Shown here in pieces: positions 61,624 through 64,000 of a stretch of DNA of 64,000 bases. The stretch lies in contig NZ_JAGGPP010000001.1 in the NCBI RefSeq assembly GCF_018613755.1, positions 124,001 through 188,000 on the forward strand. Reading direction: 5' to 3'. The position numbers and the translations under genes are program-made. How positions within the stretch are numbered: the stretch's first letter is position 1; each line of letters opens with the position of its first letter. Origin of the DNA: Arthrobacter sp. ISL-72 (GTDB taxonomy: Bacteria > Actinomycetota > Actinomycetes > Actinomycetales > Micrococcaceae). The notes under the pieces were generated by a model. That model did not search any database. It was not told the DNA's origin and saw nothing but the letters and a program-made list of their open reading frames with translations.

Positions 61624-62709
61624 TTGTCCCGGCCCACCCTCGCCAGCCTGGCCAGCGAACTTGCCGTGTCGCGGCAGACCATCTCGAATGTGCTGAATGC
61701 TCCGCACAGGGTCAAGCCTGCCACCCGGGAGCGCGTGCAGGCCGCCATCGCCGCAGCAGGCTACCGGCCCTCGGCCGCTGCCCGCCAGCTGCGCACCCAG
61801 CGGTCGATGAACCTGGGCATGCGGCTGTTGCCCGCCACGGACGGCATCAACGGCGCCATCCTGGACCGCTTCCTGCATGCGCTCACGGAGGCGGCCCAGT
61901 CGGCGGGGTACCGGCTTACGCTGTTCTGCGCAGAGTCGGACGAGGAGGAGATTCGCCAGTACGAACAGCTTCTCGACGTCGCCGGCCTGGACGGCTTCAT
62001 CCTGACCTCCAGCACCCCGGACGACGCGCGGACCCGCTGGCTGCACGCACGCGGCACGGCCTTCGCTGTTTTCGGCCGGCCCTGGGATTCGGCCGGACAA
62101 CCCGTCGCTGCCGACCACCCCTGGGTGGACGTGGACGGCGCCGCCGGAACCGAAGGGTCAGTGAAGATGCTGCTGGCGCAGGGCCACACGAGAATCGGGT
62201 TCCTGGGCTGGCACACGGGCAGCCCGGTGGGGAACGACCGCCGGCTGGGCTGGAAGCGCGCCATGAGCGCGGCGGGATACGGCCAGGATCTGGTCACGCT
62301 CAACGTGGAGGCGGAAGACACTGTTGCCGGCGGAGCAGCCGGGACGGCCGTGCTGGCATCGAGGGGTGCCACGGCCATGGTCTGCTCCAGCGACTCACTG
62401 GCGCTGGGGGCCATGGGGCAGCTCCGGGAATCACGGCCCGGGGCATTCCTCCGCGGCGGAGGCCCTGCCGGGCCGGACGGACAGGCAGCGGTTGTGGGCT
62501 TTGACGATACTCCCGTGGCTGCCGCACTGGGGCTTTCCAGTGTCGCCCAGCCCGTGGAGGAGGCCGCGCGCCACGTCATCCGCGTGCTGACGCACGAATT
62601 GGACGGCAGCGGAGCCTCGCTGCTGAGCCGTGGAGAGGGCCCGGAAAGGCAGCTCCTCCTTGCGCCGCGCGTCGTGGAACGGATTCCGTTGCCACTCGCT
62701 GCACCTTGA
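61624..62709 (+). CDS. LacI-family transcriptional regulator
   Basis: 361 residues from TTG 61624 (GAGGAG upstream). N-terminal helix-turn-helix PTLASLASELAVSRQTISNVLNAPHRVKPATRERV, including the hinge helix region YRPSAAARQLRTQRS, then the periplasmic-binding-protein-like sugar domain (NLGMRLLP, DGFILTSSTPDD, IGFLGWHTG, AMVCSSDSLALGAMGQLRE, AVVGFDDTPVAAALGLSSVAQP). It likely represses the glucosidase at 59454 in response to a sugar. Confidence 0.93.
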   Translation: MSRPTLASLASELAVSRQTISNVLNAPHRVKPATRERVQAAIAAAGYRPSAAARQLRTQRSMNLGMRLLPATDGINGAILDRFLHALTEAAQSAGYRLTLFCAESDEEEIRQYEQLLDVAGLDGFILTSSTPDDARTRWLHARGTAFAVFGRPWDSAGQPVAADHPWVDVDGAAGTEGSVKMLLAQGHTRIGFLGWHTGSPVGNDRRLGWKRAMSAAGYGQDLVTLNVEAEDTVAGGAAGTAVLASRGATAMVCSSDSLALGAMGQLRESRPGAFLRGGGPAGPDGQAAVVGFDDTPVAAALGLSSVAQPVEEAARHVIRVLTHELDGSGASLLSRGEGPERQLLLAPRVVERIPLPLAAP

Positions 62710-62833
62710 GCATTCCCGCAGCCGCCGCATTGTCCCGCGGAGGATGGGAGAATCAAAGCCAAGACCATTCGGTGACCCTGCACGGCTGGGCGGCAGCGAC
62801 CGAACGGCCACACTGCGCATTGTGGAGCCGATC

Positions 62834-63481
62834 ATGTCCGAAAAAGCGTCCGTACAAGTTTCACCTGAGGCCCGCCCGGCCCGCCATAGAAGTGCGGCGC
62901 CGGTTGCGGCTGGTGTGATCTGCGGGATTGCCTGGGCCGCAGGGTTCCGTGGCTACATGGTGGAGCTCGCCGGTCCCGCGTCCGCTTTCAGCTGGTGGGG
63001 AACCTTCGGCGCGATCCTTGTGCCTGGAGCTGTTGCCGGGGGACTTTTGGGCTGGGCGGAAGCACTGCGGCGCGCAGGCGGGCGGCGGGGCTGGCGGTGG
63101 CTGGCCCTTGCGCCGCTGGCCTTCGCCATTGCCCCTCTGCTTATGCCCGGCGCAGTTGAGGCGCTACTGACTCAAGGGCTGGGTGGGGGCGCCATTGCGG
63201 TCGCGTTGATGGGGCTCGGCGGAGGCTACGCGCTCTCCGGTCGAGGGCCGCTCTGGGCCAGGCTCGTCTGTGGCCTCGTCAGCGCCGCCCTCACCGCACT
63301 ACTTGCCCTGACCGGGCCCGGGATTGCCGGTCCCGCGCTCGCCCTGACCGAACCCCGCGGCGCCTGGGTCGGCGTCCTGGGCGCGTCATTCGTCATTGTG
63401 CTTGCCCTCGCCTCGTCAATTCCGCACCGGCCGACGATCCCCCACGGCCCGCCGAGCCCACACGCCGCCCCCACTGCGTAG
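62834..63481 (+). CDS. Polytopic membrane protein, unknown function
   Basis: 215 residues from ATG 62834 (TGTGGAG upstream). Five or six hydrophobic segments, Gly/Ala-rich (VAAGVICGIAWAAGFRGYMVEL, GAILVPGAVAGGLLGWAEALR, WLALAPLAFAIAPLLMPGAVEALL, LVCGLVSAALTALLALTGPGIAG, GAWVGVLGASFVIVLALAS), ending in a Pro-rich tail (HRPTIPHGPPSPH). I do not recognise a family. Terminator-like hairpin follows. Confidence 0.65.
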   Translation: MSEKASVQVSPEARPARHRSAAPVAAGVICGIAWAAGFRGYMVELAGPASAFSWWGTFGAILVPGAVAGGLLGWAEALRRAGGRRGWRWLALAPLAFAIAPLLMPGAVEALLTQGLGGGAIAVALMGLGGGYALSGRGPLWARLVCGLVSAALTALLALTGPGIAGPALALTEPRGAWVGVLGASFVIVLALASSIPHRPTIPHGPPSPHAAPTA

Positions 63482-63605
63482 GGAGCCTTTTCCTCGCACG
63501 GTTGCCGGCGGTACCGTCATCCCAGTGATCATCCAATCTTCCCTGTGACCCAGGGTTCTTACAGCGGTTCCTGCCCGCTCTGTCGAGGAGCGCGGATCCC
63601 GCGTG

Positions 63606-63637
63606 CCCGTGGGGGAACCGCCCGGTTCCCCCACGGG
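63606..63637 (+). terminator. Strong hairpin upstream of the SMR gene
   Basis: CCCGTGGGGGAACCG (63606-63620) pairs with CGGTTCCCCCACGGG (63623-63637). Followed by TGACCTTAACC, without a U-run. Together with GGTTCC/GGAACC at 63695-63712 it is the only structure seen in the 63482-63766 gap. Confidence 0.65.
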
Positions 63638-63766
63638 TGACCTTAACCACCAACGGTCGCCTCCCGGCGTCGGGCGTTGCTACGCTGGGATCAAGGTTCC
63701 CCCTCCGGAACCTCCGGACGACGGTTCAGTACCCGGCACGCGACAAGACTGGCCAAAGGATCTGTC

Positions 63767-64000
63767 ATGTCGTGGTTAATCCTCATTCTCTCCGGGGCGC
63801 TCGAGGCCGTGTGGGCCGCAGCGCTGCACCGCACTTCCCAGACCAAAGGCCTTCGCCGCGTGCTGCCCACGGTAATCTTCCTGGTTTCCGTCATTGCGAG
63901 CACCGGCGGCCTCGCCATCGCGATGCAGTCCATTCCCACCGGTACCGCCTACGCGGTCTGGGTAGGCGTGGGCGTGGTGATGACCTCCGCGTACGCGATC
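63767..64000 (+). CDS. SMR-family efflux protein (SugE/Gdx-like), 3' end outside window
   Basis: 78 residues from ATG 63767 (AAAGGA upstream) to the window edge. The start MSWLILILSGALEAVWAAAL has the glutamate in helix 1 that drives proton exchange in SMR proteins, and the W-[A/T]-x-A-L form is closer to guanidinium exporters (Gdx/SugE) than to EmrE. IPTGTAYAVWVGVGVV is the second family signature. Two of four helices are complete here. A paired second SMR gene may follow outside the window. Confidence 0.9.
   Translation, partial: MSWLILILSGALEAVWAAALHRTSQTKGLRRVLPTVIFLVSVIASTGGLAIAMQSIPTGTAYAVWVGVGVVMTSAYAI

Noticed and set aside
63482..63766. Guanidine riboswitch (ykkC or mini-ykkC) before the SMR gene
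   Set aside because: The gene type invites one, and GGACGACGG looks slightly like an ACGR loop, but I could not build the paired ACGR hairpins or the conserved guanidine-I core. A covariance-model search would decide.

Overview
The window reads as chromosome of a high-GC actinobacterium of the Arthrobacter/Pseudarthrobacter group (Micrococcaceae). The basis is the protein content: a dimethylglycine oxidase very like the well-studied Arthrobacter globiformis enzyme, an S-(hydroxymethyl)mycothiol dehydrogenase (mycothiol is an actinobacterial thiol), a DUF3073 protein, an HspR-type HAIR box before clpB, a DUF222 remnant, frequent GTG/TTG starts and frequent ATGA/GTGA/TTGA gene overlaps. Genus is inferred from memory of families, not from a database search.

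Positions 1-38000 are dominated by one theme: breakdown of methylated amines and oxidation of the released one-carbon units. (1) 1-10.3 kb: end of a cyclodeaminase-family gene, folD, a GntR regulator facing a metF-like/formate-dehydrogenase-like/folE operon, then formaldehyde dehydrogenase followed by molybdenum-cofactor genes moeA-fdhD-moaE. (2) 10.4-19.9 kb: an IclR regulator, a Rieske oxygenase with reductase and Rieske ferredoxin (probable glycine betaine demethylase), a BCCT betaine-type transporter, purU and dimethylglycine oxidase. (3) 25.9-30.0 kb: a second formate-dehydrogenase-like gene in an operon with a metallo-beta-lactamase-fold hydrolase and the mycothiol-dependent formaldehyde dehydrogenase. 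(4) 30.1-35.6 kb: an MHS-type transporter, creatinase (creatine to sarcosine plus urea), a second IclR regulator and the last two ureide-pathway enzymes (uraD, uraH). A molybdate operon (modC-modB-modA and a HTH-TOBE regulator, 46.4-49.6 kb) could feed the molybdoenzymes. The inferred flow is betaine or creatine -> dimethylglycine/sarcosine -> methylene-THF or formaldehyde -> 10-formyl-THF -> formate -> CO2.

Between these blocks, 20.0-23.6 kb holds an unusual transcription cassette: an ECF-like sigma factor, a free-standing RNA polymerase alpha-CTD-like protein, and a second, paralogous sigma factor fused to a zinc-finger and membrane segment. This is the best candidate for an undescribed system.

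The rest (35.6-64 kb) is mostly core or housekeeping: purF-purM, VOC and alpha/beta-hydrolase enzymes, clpB, AhpD-like protein, BBE-type flavoprotein, DUF4031-HD protein with a ComB-like phosphatase, YccF, TrkH, CorA, YceI, LLM oxidoreductase, TrpF, HutD, two glycogen-debranching-like glucosidases (23.7 and 59.5 kb), a LacI regulator and the start of an SMR exporter cut by the window end.

Regulatory DNA is unusually readable here: a repeated GntR palindrome, mirror-image divergent promoters with a 23-bp near-identical element, IclR-like boxes at three promoters, an HAIR box, and six genes whose start codon lies 6-7 bases after a -10-like hexamer (likely leaderless). No tRNA, rRNA, CRISPR array, insertion sequence or prophage was seen.
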